DNA of 64,000 nucleotides from Brevibacillus sp. (GCA_029240815.1 JARDZO010000001.1:1-64000); one strand, 5' to 3'. Positions 1 to 8,551 are shown, counted from the first letter of the stretch. Notes: generated from the sequence alone by a model not told the origin. Numbers and translations: made by a program.

Positions 1-1
1 C

Positions 2-760
2 AAATTGTTTCAGCGGACCGGACATACGATTTCATTGACCAAAGAAGGCGACCTTTTCCTTCCGTACGCCAAAAACATTCTGCACATGCTGCAAGAGGGG
101 CAGCAAGCCATCCAGCGCTCCTATGGCGATGTGGAGGGCGAGCTGGTCATCTCTACGGTTTTTGTCGCTGCCTTTTACATCCTTCCTGATTTGGTCGAAC
201 AATTTCAAAAGCTGTATCCCAAGATCAAGCTGACGATTCTCACTGGTCATTCCCATCAAGTTCTAGAGATGGTGCTGAATCATGAAGTTGCCTTTGGCAT
301 TGCCCGTGAAGTGACCCACCCTCAGATTAATCGCATCCAGCTCATGTCAGACGATATGGTACTCGCCATCTACCCGGAGCATCCATTCTCCAGCCGGCAC
401 CAGGTCTCGATCGAAGAGGTGGCACGGGAACGTCTGATTTTGTTCAATCGCGGTTCGTTGGACTGGAAACTGATCAGCAGTGCCTTTAGTCATCATCAGC
501 TGCAGAACAACGTCGTGATGGAAGTGGATAACATCGAAGTCGTCAAACGAATGGTCAAGCAAAAGCTGGGCATTGCATTTTTACCCCGTTTTTCCATTCA
601 AAAGGACTTGTCTGAGGGTGAACTGCTCGAGGTAACCGTGCATAACCTGCCCCAGATCAATCGCAACTTCGAGCTCATCTATCTCAAGGACACGCCGCTC
701 CACGGAATCATGCGGACCTTTATCGACTTTTTAATGCAAAGCAAAGTCCTGCAGACGTGA
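2..760 (+). CDS. LysR-family transcriptional regulator, 5' truncated by window edge
   Basis: Only the end of the gene is present. The reading frame is open from base 2, and the first residues (KLFQRTGHTISLTKEG) match the end of the LysR winged-helix DNA-binding domain, so roughly the first 45-50 residues lie outside the window. The rest is the periplasmic-binding-like effector domain that senses a small ligand in the cytoplasm. LysR proteins usually control a divergent neighbour, which here would lie left of the window, so the target is not visible. Assignment to the family is secure; the ligand is unknown. Confidence 0.9.
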   Translation, partial: KLFQRTGHTISLTKEGDLFLPYAKNILHMLQEGQQAIQRSYGDVEGELVISTVFVAAFYILPDLVEQFQKLYPKIKLTILTGHSHQVLEMVLNHEVAFGIAREVTHPQINRIQLMSDDMVLAIYPEHPFSSRHQVSIEEVARERLILFNRGSLDWKLISSAFSHHQLQNNVVMEVDNIEVVKRMVKQKLGIAFLPRFSIQKDLSEGELLEVTVHNLPQINRNFELIYLKDTPLHGIMRTFIDFLMQSKVLQT

Positions 761-787
761 CCTCACCATTCCATTTTGGAGAAACAA

Positions 788-820
788 AAACCGCGGAGTA
801 TACCCCCGCGGCTATTTTGC
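788..820. terminator. bidirectional terminator between convergent genes
   Basis: Hairpin with CCGCGG arms at 791-796 and 806-811, A-rich on the left and T-rich on the right. It sits between the convergent LysR gene and the oxidoreductase, so it can stop both. Confidence 0.75.
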
Positions 821-835
821 TTTTCCGCTACTCTA

Positions 836-1792
836 CTAGTGGCTTCCCAGCAAACCTTCCAACACCTTTTGCACTTTTACGCCGGTCTCAAACGTCACCA
901 GTCTCGCTTCTCGCCCTTCGATCGCATTCGCGAACTCATCCAGCAGATGCGCTAGGCGATCAATCAAGGGAATTTCGACTGGGACAACCGCCTCGTTGTC
1001 TTTCCCTACGAACAGATTCGTCCAGTTTTGCAGGCTGAGCGTCCCCTCTGTCCCATATATGCGATAGTCCAGATGCTCTTGGTGCGCGATGCCAGCCAAT
1101 CCGTTGATGGTAACAGGTGTCCCGTCTGCCAATCGCAGAACAGCGGATACGCCTGTCTCGCACGCTTCAGGATCTGCAGGATAATCTACCTCCGAGAGGA
1201 TGACCTCCAGATCTCCAAACAAGGCATAGGTGAGGTGTGTGAAATGAGGCAAGACTTCCCGAATGAATCCCCCCTGCTCACGACCGGAGAGCCAAGGCGT
1301 TTGCTGCCAAGGGCGTGGCCATTGATGGAAATGAGTAAGGATATCAATCCGGCGAATTTGCCCGAGCTCTTCCAGACGACGTTTCAGCTCCGGAAAGATC
1401 GCCTGATAGTACGTCGGGAAGTTCATCGCGTGTACGACTCCTGCGTCTTTCGCGGCCTGCAGCATTTCCTCCGCTTCCTCCAAGGAATTTGCCAGCGGCT
1501 TTTCGCACAGGAAATGCTTTTTGTGCGCCAGCACGTCCAGCGCAATCGCGTGATGGAATTTGGGTGGGACTGCCAAGTAGACGGCATCCAGCTCTTCATT
1601 CGAAAGCAGTTCCCGATGATCGGTATACCAAGGAACGTCTCCGGACAGCTTGGCTGCTTCTTGCGCCCGATCTGCGGACACATCGCTGATGGCCGCTATA
1701 TGAAACGTTTGATGAGTTCGGAGAGCATTCATCATCCGCTCCCCCATCACACCCGCTCCAATGACACCTATTTTATAGACTGGTTGACTCAT
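836..1792 (-). CDS. Gfo/Idh/MocA-family NAD(P)-dependent oxidoreductase
   Basis: A 318-residue cytosolic dehydrogenase of the Gfo/Idh/MocA family, which oxidises or reduces sugars, inositols and related compounds with NAD(P). The N-terminal Rossmann fold carries GVIGAGVMG at residues 9-17, and the family EKP motif is at 97-99. The second half is the alpha/beta substrate domain. Length is normal. The ATG at 1792 follows an AGGGA site. No sugar-catabolic partners sit nearby, so the substrate cannot be named. Structured repeat A1 lies about 190 bases upstream, in what should be its promoter region. Confidence 0.88.
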   Translation of the reverse strand: MSQPVYKIGVIGAGVMGERMMNALRTHQTFHIAAISDVSADRAQEAAKLSGDVPWYTDHRELLSNEELDAVYLAVPPKFHHAIALDVLAHKKHFLCEKPLANSLEEAEEMLQAAKDAGVVHAMNFPTYYQAIFPELKRRLEELGQIRRIDILTHFHQWPRPWQQTPWLSGREQGGFIREVLPHFTHLTYALFGDLEVILSEVDYPADPEACETGVSAVLRLADGTPVTINGLAGIAHQEHLDYRIYGTEGTLSLQNWTNLFVGKDNEAVVPVEIPLIDRLAHLLDEFANAIEGREARLVTFETGVKVQKVLEGLLGSH

Positions 1793-1978
1793 CTAAAAAT
1801 CCCTCGCTTCTCGTCTTCTTATTTTGACAGCTTTATGTCACTCCTTACCCCATTTCTCCATTGGTCTGAACAATCCTTGTGTGCAACCTGTTGCCGCGAA
1901 AAAAAAAAATTCACTCTCGTAGATGGATAAGAAAAACGCGGGAAGTGCACCCGAGTCCTTTTGGTAGGCGGTCGGTGA

Positions 1979-2205
1979 GGCTGTGGTGGAGGAGAGGAAA
2001 AGGGAGAAAAAGCTCCAGCTTCTTGGGTCCCCTGCTGAGGGGTCATCCCTGCACGGTTCCATGAAAAAAGAGAAACCTCGTCCAAAGTAGCCGATCAATG
2101 ACGCTTCTCAGAGGTGGACGCGTAAGACCGTGTTTCTCTTTTTTCATTCCACCTCGGGCTGGCCCCAAAGAGCTTCGCTTTTTTCTCCCTTTTCCTCGAC
2201 CAGCC
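1979..2205. repeat. structured repeat family A, copy A1
   Basis: About 227 bases forming a nested long inverted structure. Outer arm 1994-2013 pairs with 2177-2197 (20 bp with one bulged T), inner arm 2061-2076 pairs perfectly with 2132-2147 (16 bp), and CGTCC 2079-2083 pairs with GGACG 2116-2120. GGCTG at 1979 pairs with CAGCC at 2201. A second copy is at 24850-25102: unpaired stretches such as TCCTGCACGG are conserved, and the stems differ by compensating changes. No transposase or target duplication is seen. Function unknown; structured RNA or non-autonomous element are both possible. Confidence 0.85.
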
Positions 2206-2245
2206 ATAACACTTTCAAGCGCCTTCCTAATCGTTTACACGAAAA

Positions 2246-2275
2246 ACCGTCAGGGCTCACATTGACGGTCCTTTT
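2246..2275. terminator. terminator-like hairpin inside the gap
   Basis: ACCGTCA (2246-2252) pairs with TGACGGT (2263-2269). Read on the minus strand, the stem is followed by TTTTTC. No minus-strand gene lies immediately upstream, only repeat B1, so it could end a B1 transcript. Confidence 0.5.
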
Positions 2276-2351
2276 ACTGTAGCGGACATCCGAAAGTTTG
2301 TATTCATATCCGTGCAGACCTTTATAATCTCTGGATACAGATAAGATAAAG

Positions 2352-2374
2352 AGGGCCCTTTGTGAGGACCCTCT
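2352..2374 (-). terminator. duplicate copy of the symporter terminator hairpin
   Basis: 23 bases matching 22 of 23 with the hairpin at 2790-2812 (AGGGCCC arm, TGTGAGG loop region, GGACCCT arm). The two copies flank repeat B1. Confidence 0.5.
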
Positions 2375-2559
2375 TCAGAAGTGTTGAGAAACCCCATGCA
2401 TATCGGGATTTACTTTTATTTGCATGATGTTTGTGCATAAAAATCGTCGCTAGCATAAATCGTGAACGCGATTCTAAAGAGAAATATTCCTTTATTTTTT
2501 GCAACCTAGAGTGTCCCAAAAGATTTTAGGAAAGCTCGAGAAGCAGAATCAGTTCGCTA

Positions 2560-2758
2560 GAGAAGCATGTTTCCAGGCGGAGCGACTGTGGAGTCCTGCT
2601 CAGCGTAGCCATGAATCCCGAGGCAACAGAATCGCTATCTATGAATTACCTTCGTAGCTGCGCGCCGTTTTGCGATTCCCTCGGGATCATGTCGGAGCGG
2701 ACAGTCACCACTCCCTTGCAGGACGTAGCCCGGAGCGGAGAATGGAAACAGGCTTCTC
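2560..2758. repeat. structured repeat family B, copy B1
   Basis: A 199-base element closed by GAGAAGCATGTTTCC (2560-2574) pairing with 2744-2758 with one mismatch. Inside are GACTGT/ACAGTC (2584-2589 with 2701-2706), ATCCCGAGG/CCTCGGGAT (2615-2623 with 2679-2687) and GAATCGC/GCGATTC (2629-2635 with 2672-2678). The last two stems abut on the 3' side and are separated by five bases on the 5' side. Copy B2 at 48128-48328 has the same architecture with different stem sequences, and shares unpaired blocks such as AGGCGGAGCGACT. It lies just past the terminator of the downstream symporter gene. Confidence 0.88.
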
Positions 2759-2789
2759 TCACTGTAGCCACTATCTCGACAGCCTGAAA

Positions 2790-2812
2790 AGGGCCCTCTG
2801 TGAGGACCCTCT
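2790..2812 (-). terminator. terminator of the DAACS symporter gene
   Basis: On the minus strand, AGGGTCC and GGGCCCT form a stem followed by TTTT, 12 bases past the symporter stop. Confidence 0.65.
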
Positions 2813-2823
2813 CCTTTCACTCA

Positions 2824-4065
2824 TCAAGCTGAAGCTGATTGACTTTGCGCAGGCTCCGTATCTTTCCGGAATACTCCTTCCCATTTCGCCACAGCGATGC
2901 AGGAAAAGACATGTCCAAAGACGTTGACTGCTGTACGTGCCATATCGATGACGCGGTCGATACCGATGATCAGAGCGACACCTTCAGGCGGCAAGCCTAC
3001 TGCGGTAACAGTCGCCAGCAAGATGACCATAGACGAAGATGGCACCGCTGCGACACCTTTACTCGTCACGATGAAAAAGAGCACCATCATCAGCTGTTGC
3101 TGCCACGACATGTCGATGCCAAAGGCCTGGGCGATAAACGGCCCTGCAATCGTCAAGTAAAGGGTGGTTCCATCGGAATTGAGCGGCATGCCAGCAGGGA
3201 TGACGAACGAGGTGATGTACTTGGGTACGCCGTACTTTTCCAATCGTTGCATCAGCTGTGGCACGACGGTCTCCGTGCTTCCCGTAGAAGCGCCGACAAT
3301 CATCAGATCCCACACCATTTTATAGATTTCTTTAATCGGAACTCGGAGGAATAGAGCGACGAGAGAAAAGAGTCCAAACACAACGACTGCCAAACCGAGG
3401 TAAGCGGTACCAATTAATTTCAGGAGTGGAACGATCAATGCGATTCCGTATGTGCCAATGGTATTGGACATCAAGGCAAACACACCGATGGGAGCCGTCA
3501 GCATGACCATGTTCACGAGCTGGAAGGAGGCTTTGGAGGCAATCTCCAGCATGGTCACAAACGGTTTGGCTTCATTGCCTAGCTTGACTAGCGCTACTCC
3601 GAACAACATACAGAAGAAAATAACAGCCAGCAAATCATTCTTCGCCATCACATCGACGATATTGGTAGGGATGATATGAAGCAACAGCGTTTTGCCATCG
3701 AGAACGGTCGAGGTATTGGATGCGACCGTAGTTAAATCTGCCTGGGGAAGATTCGTGAGATCAATTCCTTTCCCTGGCTTCACCAGATTGGCGATGGCGA
3801 GCCCGATAAACAAAATCAGCGTGGTAATGAGCTCAAACCAAATGACCGTCTTAATCCCGATTCGTCCCATCCGTTTGATGTCACCGATACCCGCGATGCC
3901 GACGAGCAAGGTCGTGACGATGACCGGTATGACAATCATTTTGAGCAAGCGGATAAACGCATCACCGAGAAATTTGATATCCTTACCGAGCTCTGGAAAA
4001 AAATGACCAAAGGCTGCACCCAGCACTGTAGCACCTAAGATGTAAAACGCAAACTTAGTCTTCAT
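2824..4065 (-). CDS. dicarboxylate/amino acid:cation symporter (DAACS family)
   Basis: A 413-residue integral membrane transporter of the GltP/GltT/DctA family, which imports glutamate, aspartate or C4-dicarboxylates with protons or sodium. It has about eight hydrophobic segments plus re-entrant hairpins, with the family's serine-rich loop (GASTGSTETVVP) and the substrate-site region near IIGIDRVIDMARTAVNV. The frame is open further upstream, but ATG 4065 has a GGGGGA ribosome site and matches the usual N-terminus. It is divergent from the aminotransferase at 4164, with a large inverted repeat between them, suggesting import and transamination of one amino acid under the RpiR regulator at 5597. 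A paralogue is at 29792. Confidence 0.92.
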   Translation of the reverse strand: MKTKFAFYILGATVLGAAFGHFFPELGKDIKFLGDAFIRLLKMIVIPVIVTTLLVGIAGIGDIKRMGRIGIKTVIWFELITTLILFIGLAIANLVKPGKGIDLTNLPQADLTTVASNTSTVLDGKTLLLHIIPTNIVDVMAKNDLLAVIFFCMLFGVALVKLGNEAKPFVTMLEIASKASFQLVNMVMLTAPIGVFALMSNTIGTYGIALIVPLLKLIGTAYLGLAVVVFGLFSLVALFLRVPIKEIYKMVWDLMIVGASTGSTETVVPQLMQRLEKYGVPKYITSFVIPAGMPLNSDGTTLYLTIAGPFIAQAFGIDMSWQQQLMMVLFFIVTSKGVAAVPSSSMVILLATVTAVGLPPEGVALIIGIDRVIDMARTAVNVFGHVFSCIAVAKWEGVFRKDTEPAQSQSASA

Positions 4066-4097
4066 AATATTCCCCCTGTTCGTAAAATTCATAGGCA

Positions 4098-4144
4098 TGA
4101 AATGATTATTGCAAATTACAAAGGTCCATGCAATAATAATTTCA
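4098..4144. promoter_or_regulatory. large inverted repeat in the divergent promoter region
   Basis: The 16-base arms at 4098-4113 (TGAAATGATTATTGCA) and 4129-4144 (TGCAATAATAATTTCA) are complementary at 15 of 16 positions, with a 15-base spacer. The site lies between the symporter and aminotransferase starts, where a regulator could control both. RpiR-type regulators bind TGAAA-type dyads, and one is encoded at 5597, so it is the likely binder (inference). Confidence 0.7.
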
Positions 4145-4163
4145 CAAACAAGGAGGTAATGAA

Positions 4164-5522
4164 ATGAAAATTTCATCGTTGCAAACTACCTTTCAGAAGA
4201 CTCGACCAAACTCTGCGGCTTTTTTCGAGCGCGCTAAGCATACGATTTCCGGTGGCGTAAACGGCAACCTGCGCTACTTTGCACCGTTTCCGATCATTTT
4301 TGAAAAAGCGGAAGCTGCCAGCCTGATCGATCTGGACGGTCACCGTTATGTCGACTATTTGCTGTCCTATGGCGCTCTGATGCTCGGACATGCACATCCG
4401 GAGGTACTGAAAGCGACCCAAAAGGTGTGGGACGAGCAAGGTACGAGCAGCTTTGGAGCCACTCATCCGCTGGAAATGGAAATGACAGACGAGCTTCTGG
4501 AGCTGTACCCGAGCTTTGATCAAGTACGTTTTACGAACTCCGGACTGGAAGCGACACTCTTTGCGCTGCGCCTCGCAACGGCGTATACCGGCAAATCCCA
4601 CATCGCCAAATTTGAAGGACACTATCACGGCGCACACGACCATGTTCTGCAGAGCGTAAACCCAACTGCAGACCTCGCTGGCACGACCCATTCGCCGCAA
4701 GCGGTGCCTGAATCCCTCGGGACTCCTGACTACTACCGCAATCACAGTGTCATCCTGCCCTTTAATGACTGGGATGCCTGCGAGCGCATTTTGACAGAAA
4801 AAGCAGACCACATTTCGTCTGTGATCATGGAGCCGATGCTCTCCGGCTATATTGCTGCCAATCGCACGTTTATGAAAAATCTGCGTGAGCTCACCACTCA
4901 ATTGGGCATCCTTCTTATTTTTGACGAAGTGAAAACGGGTTTCCGCATCGAGGTAGGAGGCGCACAAGCCTTTTACGGCGTCGAGCCTGATTTGACCGCT
5001 CTGGGGAAAGTAGTGGGCGGCGGCTTCCCAATCGGAGTCGTCGGGGGAAAACGTTCCATCATGGAGCTGTCCTCCCCGCTCCGTTCCAGCAAAAAATCGG
5101 AGGTCGTCTTCCACAGCGGGACATTCAACGGCAATCCTTTGTCCATTGCCGCTGGTCTTGCTACGATCCGTTACTTGAAACAGCCCGGAAATTTTGCGCA
5201 GCTCGTCGCAAACACCAACGAGCTGCGCGCCGGTATCGACGCACTTGCCAAGCAATATGACCTGCCTTTCCAAACGCTCGGTGAAGGTAGCATCTTTAAT
5301 GTCTTGGCGACGCACGCACCTGTCGGCCATTATCGTGATCTCGGCCACAACAACAATCAGCTGCGACTCGCTCTCGACTACTTGCTGATGGAAAATGGCG
5401 TCTACTCCAAACCGATGAACCGTTTCTCGATGTCCGCCGCACACGGTCCGGCCGAGATCAAAGCGACATTGGATGCCTTTGAAAAAAGCATGGCAGCTCT
5501 CAAACAAGATCCCCTTGTGTAA
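4164..5522 (+). CDS. class-III PLP aminotransferase, glutamate-1-semialdehyde-aminomutase-like
   Basis: A 452-residue cytosolic PLP enzyme of aminotransferase class III. GGVNGNLRYF and the HYHGAHD segment (near 153-159) resemble glutamate-1-semialdehyde 2,1-aminomutase. The cofactor aspartate lies in FDEVKTGFR (253-261), and Lys282 in TALGKVVGGG should bind PLP. It is not next to heme genes; it is divergent from an amino-acid/dicarboxylate symporter and followed by an RpiR regulator. A catabolic amino-acid aminotransferase or racemase is therefore more likely than heme synthesis. ATG 4164 has an AAGGAGG site. A 474-residue antisense frame over this gene is an artefact of its codon bias. Confidence 0.85.
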   Translation: MKISSLQTTFQKTRPNSAAFFERAKHTISGGVNGNLRYFAPFPIIFEKAEAASLIDLDGHRYVDYLLSYGALMLGHAHPEVLKATQKVWDEQGTSSFGATHPLEMEMTDELLELYPSFDQVRFTNSGLEATLFALRLATAYTGKSHIAKFEGHYHGAHDHVLQSVNPTADLAGTTHSPQAVPESLGTPDYYRNHSVILPFNDWDACERILTEKADHISSVIMEPMLSGYIAANRTFMKNLRELTTQLGILLIFDEVKTGFRIEVGGAQAFYGVEPDLTALGKVVGGGFPIGVVGGKRSIMELSSPLRSSKKSEVVFHSGTFNGNPLSIAAGLATIRYLKQPGNFAQLVANTNELRAGIDALAKQYDLPFQTLGEGSIFNVLATHAPVGHYRDLGHNNNQLRLALDYLLMENGVYSKPMNRFSMSAAHGPAEIKATLDAFEKSMAALKQDPLV

Positions 5523-5596
5523 GGGGTAATAATTGTCACTCCTCCGTTCCTGTCGTATACTTATCGCAGTATTTGCGCTGGACAGGAGTGAACCCA

Positions 5597-6466
5597 TTGA
5601 ATCAGAGCCCTACCGTCTTACAAAAGTTGTCTCATATGTACCCGCAGATGAGCCCTTCCCAGCAGGCGATTGCGGATGTGATAATGCGTGATCCCGAGGC
5701 ATCGGCCTTTTATAATGTAGCGGAAATGGCCCGTGAGGCAAACGTGAGCGAATCTACCATCACGCGATTTGCCACGTTCCTCGGCTTTTCCGGATTCCCC
5801 GGACTCTCTCGTGAGCTACAGGAAATGGTTCGCTCACGCCTGACGACGGGCCAACGCTTTCAGCTGTCTCGCAGCATTACCAAAGCAGAGCAGCAAACGG
5901 TCGTGCAGCATTTTGAAGAGGATGTTCACAACCTGAATCTGATGATGGAACGGATCGACCTCAATGCGCTAGAGCGGATCGTACAGCTGCTTTTGTCAGC
6001 CAAACGGATCGGCATCGTGAGCGCACGCAGCGCCTTGGCACTGGGCACGTTTTTTGATTTTTACCTGAATCTGTTGAATAAGGACACCCTCCTGTTTAAT
6101 GGAGATCCTCGAACCGTGGATCGGATCCATCGTTTCCAAGCAGATGACGTCATCGTCGGGATCGGCTTTGCTCGCTATACCCGCTTTAGCGTCGATTGCC
6201 TCGCGATCGGGAAAAAGCGTGGTGCTCGAATCATCATCATCACCGACTACCCTTCTTCGCCGCTTGTCCAATATGCGGATGAGGTCTTGTATACGCCGAC
6301 AGGAATCGCCTCACACATGGAATCCTTCGTCGCACCGATGTCCCTCTTGACGGCCATCTTGCGCTCCATGTTCCATCTGGATTCCGAAAAGGCTACAGGC
6401 TTGTTGACCGACATGGAAGAAGCGTGGATCGGATTGGGAACTTATTACGATCCGAACAAGTCTTAA
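5597..6466 (+). CDS. RpiR/MurR-family regulator (HTH plus SIS domain)
   Basis: A 289-residue regulator. An N-terminal RpiR helix-turn-helix (about 1-80, including NVSESTITRFATFLGFSGFP) is followed by a SIS sugar-phosphate-binding domain (about 120-260, with IGIVSARSALALGTFFDF and DDVIVGIGFARYTRF). The TTG at 5597 is chosen because AGGAGTG ends 6 bases upstream; an upstream ATG at 5573 lacks a site. It follows the aminotransferase by 74 bases and probably controls that gene and the divergent symporter through the dyad at 4098-4144. Many RpiR proteins sense phosphosugars; the effector here is unknown. It is not adjacent to murQ, so MurR identity is not supported. Confidence 0.88.
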   Translation: MNQSPTVLQKLSHMYPQMSPSQQAIADVIMRDPEASAFYNVAEMAREANVSESTITRFATFLGFSGFPGLSRELQEMVRSRLTTGQRFQLSRSITKAEQQTVVQHFEEDVHNLNLMMERIDLNALERIVQLLLSAKRIGIVSARSALALGTFFDFYLNLLNKDTLLFNGDPRTVDRIHRFQADDVIVGIGFARYTRFSVDCLAIGKKRGARIIIITDYPSSPLVQYADEVLYTPTGIASHMESFVAPMSLLTAILRSMFHLDSEKATGLLTDMEEAWIGLGTYYDPNKS

Positions 6467-6481
6467 ATCAGAACTCCAATC

Positions 6482-6540
6482 AAAAAGGCAGCGGTAGTCT
6501 CGGACGGAACATACAGTCCTGGACTGCCGCTGCCTTTTTT
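6482..6540 (+). terminator. terminator after the RpiR gene
   Basis: An 18-bp stem (6482-6499 with 6522-6539) with one G-T pair and a T6 tail. Confidence 0.88.
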
Positions 6541-6703
6541 GCCTTATCGGTAACAATCCCCGCATCATTTCCGTCCTGCTAGTCCCCCAGGTCATTAAGC
6601 GGTTTGCGGTCACCAAATTTCGTTTGAGCAACATCATGCAAGAACCACTTCCATGAGTGTGGTATGTTATCCCTACATCAACAAGCTAAGGGGGAAAAAA
6701 CGA

Positions 6704-7558
6704 ATGGCCAATGAGGTACGGACGGTCTGTTTTGATAAAGAATTAAAAATAGAGGCTTATTGTTTCAAAGGAATCATGCAGAAATTCCCAAACCATTTTC
6801 ATGATTATTATGTCTTGGGCTTTATCGAAAAGGGAAAGCGTTATCTGTTATGTAAAAATCAGGAGTATATAACGAACGCCGGCGATGTGATCATTTTTAA
6901 CCCACGCGATGCTCATACTTGTGAACAGGTGGACGGGAAAACGCTGGACTATCGCAGTCTTAACATTCCTGAGGACATCATGCGCCAAGCCGTATGGGAA
7001 ATCACAGGAAGGGAATACCTGCCACGCTTTACACAAACCGTTCTTTATCGCAGCGAACTTGCAGCCTCGCTTCGGGAGCTTCATCTGATGATTTCTGAGG
7101 GAGACAGTGGCTTCAAAAAAGAGGAGCTGTTTCTGTTTCTCATCGAGCAGCTCATACAAGAATATTCCGATACCGTACCGGAACATCGCCCACAAGAACC
7201 TACCTCTGAATTGAGAATGGTCTGTGAGTATTTGGAATCAAACTACTCACATCCAATTACGCTGGACCAGTTGAGTGATTTGACGAAAGTAAGCAAATAT
7301 CATCTGCTGCGCTCTTTTACCAAACAAAATGGCATCTCCCCCTATAGTTACCTTGAAACCATTCGGATCGGAAATGCTAAAAAACTGTTGGAACAAGGCG
7401 TTCCGCCGATGGAGGTCGCCTTTCAAACCGGCTTTAGCAACCAAAGTCATTTTTCGAATTTCTTCAAAAAAATGATCGGATTAACCCCTAAGCAATACAT
7501 GAAAATATTTGAACCTGTGACACAATCGCTATTGCCGACCAGCAGGGGAGATCGCTAA
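6704..7558 (+). CDS. AraC-family transcriptional regulator (cupin plus HTH)
   Basis: A 284-residue regulator. The N-terminal cupin/AraC-binding domain includes NHFHDYYVLGFIEKGKR and NAGDVIIFNPRDAHTC. The C-terminal double helix-turn-helix covers roughly 185-280, with LSDLTKVSKYHLLRSFTK and FSNQSHFSNFFKKMIGLTP. Start ATG 6704 has AAGGGGG nine bases upstream; an earlier in-frame ATG at 6653 has no site. The stop touches the EamA start directly, so the two genes are co-transcribed, and the regulator probably controls the exporter in response to the exported compound. Confidence 0.9.
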   Translation: MANEVRTVCFDKELKIEAYCFKGIMQKFPNHFHDYYVLGFIEKGKRYLLCKNQEYITNAGDVIIFNPRDAHTCEQVDGKTLDYRSLNIPEDIMRQAVWEITGREYLPRFTQTVLYRSELAASLRELHLMISEGDSGFKKEELFLFLIEQLIQEYSDTVPEHRPQEPTSELRMVCEYLESNYSHPITLDQLSDLTKVSKYHLLRSFTKQNGISPYSYLETIRIGNAKKLLEQGVPPMEVAFQTGFSNQSHFSNFFKKMIGLTPKQYMKIFEPVTQSLLPTSRGDR

Positions 7559-8512
7559 ATGAAGACTCAGCAAATATCTGCGGGGCATCTGGCTGCATTT
7601 GTTACGATTCTGATTTGGGGCATGACTTATATATCCACCAAACTATTACTGGCCGATTTTACTTCTATTGAGATTCTCTTTTTTCGATTTATCATTGGCT
7701 ATCTTACCCTGCTGCTTGTGTATCCGCGTCGAATCAAAACAAGAGATTGGAAAGAGGAGCTGCTTTATATCTTTGCGGGGCTGTGTGGCGTTACCTTGTT
7801 CTTTTTACTGGAAAATATCGCACTTACCTATACGTTTGCTTCCAACGTCGGTGTGATCGTTTCCATTTCCCCGTTTTTTACAGCTGTTTTAGCCCACTTT
7901 AGCTTGGAGGGAGAAAAATTACGTCTTCGCTTTTTGGTAGGCTTTGGTATCGCGATCATCGGAATTGTATTGATTATGTGTAACGGCAGCTTTCTTTTAC
8001 AGCTGAATCCTCTTGGAGACTTACTGGCCATCCTTGCATCCATCGTTTGGGCTGCTTATTCTGTACTCATGCGAAAAATAAGCAAGCTTGGCTATCATAC
8101 CGTGGGTAGCACGCGCAAGGTATTCTTCTACGGTTTGCTGTTCATGCTGCCTGCATTAGTGTCTCTGGACTTTCCCTTCGACTTTCCGAGGTTCGTTAGC
8201 GTCCCCAATCTATTCAATCTATTATTTCTGGGCTTTGCAGCTTCTGCCTTATGCTTTGTAAGTTGGAACTGGGCCGTGGGGATTTTAGGAGCGGTAAAAA
8301 CAAGTTTGTATATTTATATGGTGCCAGTGATTACCATCGTAGCCTCTTCGCTTATTTTGCATGAGAAAATCACATGGATCGCGATGGCAGGGGCTGCGCT
8401 TACCTTGGTAGGACTGTTTGTTTCAGATGGGACGAAGCTTGGCTTGAAGGGAACGTTCTTCAGACAGGCTGACCGAGAAAACCAAGTAAGCGTAAAGAAG
8501 TCCCCCGGTTGA
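7559..8512 (+). CDS. EamA/DMT-family transporter
   Basis: A 317-residue membrane protein with about ten transmembrane helices in two repeated EamA domains (about 10-145 and 155-295). The family exports amino acids or other metabolites. It starts on the base after the AraC stop, with AGGGGAG just upstream. The stop codon lies in the loop of a terminator hairpin, so the last codons form its stem. Substrate unknown. Confidence 0.9.
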   Translation: MKTQQISAGHLAAFVTILIWGMTYISTKLLLADFTSIEILFFRFIIGYLTLLLVYPRRIKTRDWKEELLYIFAGLCGVTLFFLLENIALTYTFASNVGVIVSISPFFTAVLAHFSLEGEKLRLRFLVGFGIAIIGIVLIMCNGSFLLQLNPLGDLLAILASIVWAAYSVLMRKISKLGYHTVGSTRKVFFYGLLFMLPALVSLDFPFDFPRFVSVPNLFNLLFLGFAASALCFVSWNWAVGILGAVKTSLYIYMVPVITIVASSLILHEKITWIAMAGAALTLVGLFVSDGTKLGLKGTFFRQADRENQVSVKKSPG

Positions 8513-8545
8513 GAAGGAACTTCTTTACGCTTACGATTTTCATTT
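8486..8545 (+). terminator. terminator overlapping the EamA stop
   Basis: A perfect 16-bp stem (8486-8501 with 8519-8534) with the TGA stop in the loop, followed by T-rich sequence. Confidence 0.88.
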
Positions 8546-8551
8546 CCATTT

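Larger units (their letters stand above)
1793..2823. other. 1-kb non-coding gap holding repeats A1 and B1 and several hairpins
   Basis: No convincing gene is found here; the short open frames lack family features and overlap hairpins. The gap holds structured element A1 (1979-2205), element B1 (2560-2758), a terminator-like hairpin at 2246-2275 and two copies of another terminator hairpin (2352-2374 and 2790-2812). The rest (2276-2351 and 2375-2559) shows nothing recognisable. Confidence 0.7.

Noticed and set aside
1028..1930. 300-residue plus-strand open frame over the Gfo/Idh gene
   Set aside because: Antisense to a clear dehydrogenase and without family features.
1979..2205. Family A and B elements as insertion sequences or CRISPR
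   Set aside because: No transposase, no target duplications at the ends, no regular short repeats with spacers.
4164..5522. True HemL in a heme-synthesis setting
   Set aside because: No heme genes nearby; divergent amino-acid symporter and RpiR regulator fit a catabolic aminotransferase better.
4173..5597. 474-residue minus-strand open frame across the aminotransferase gene
   Set aside because: It lies wholly antisense to a clear PLP enzyme, has no recognisable domain, and is explained by that gene's codon bias.
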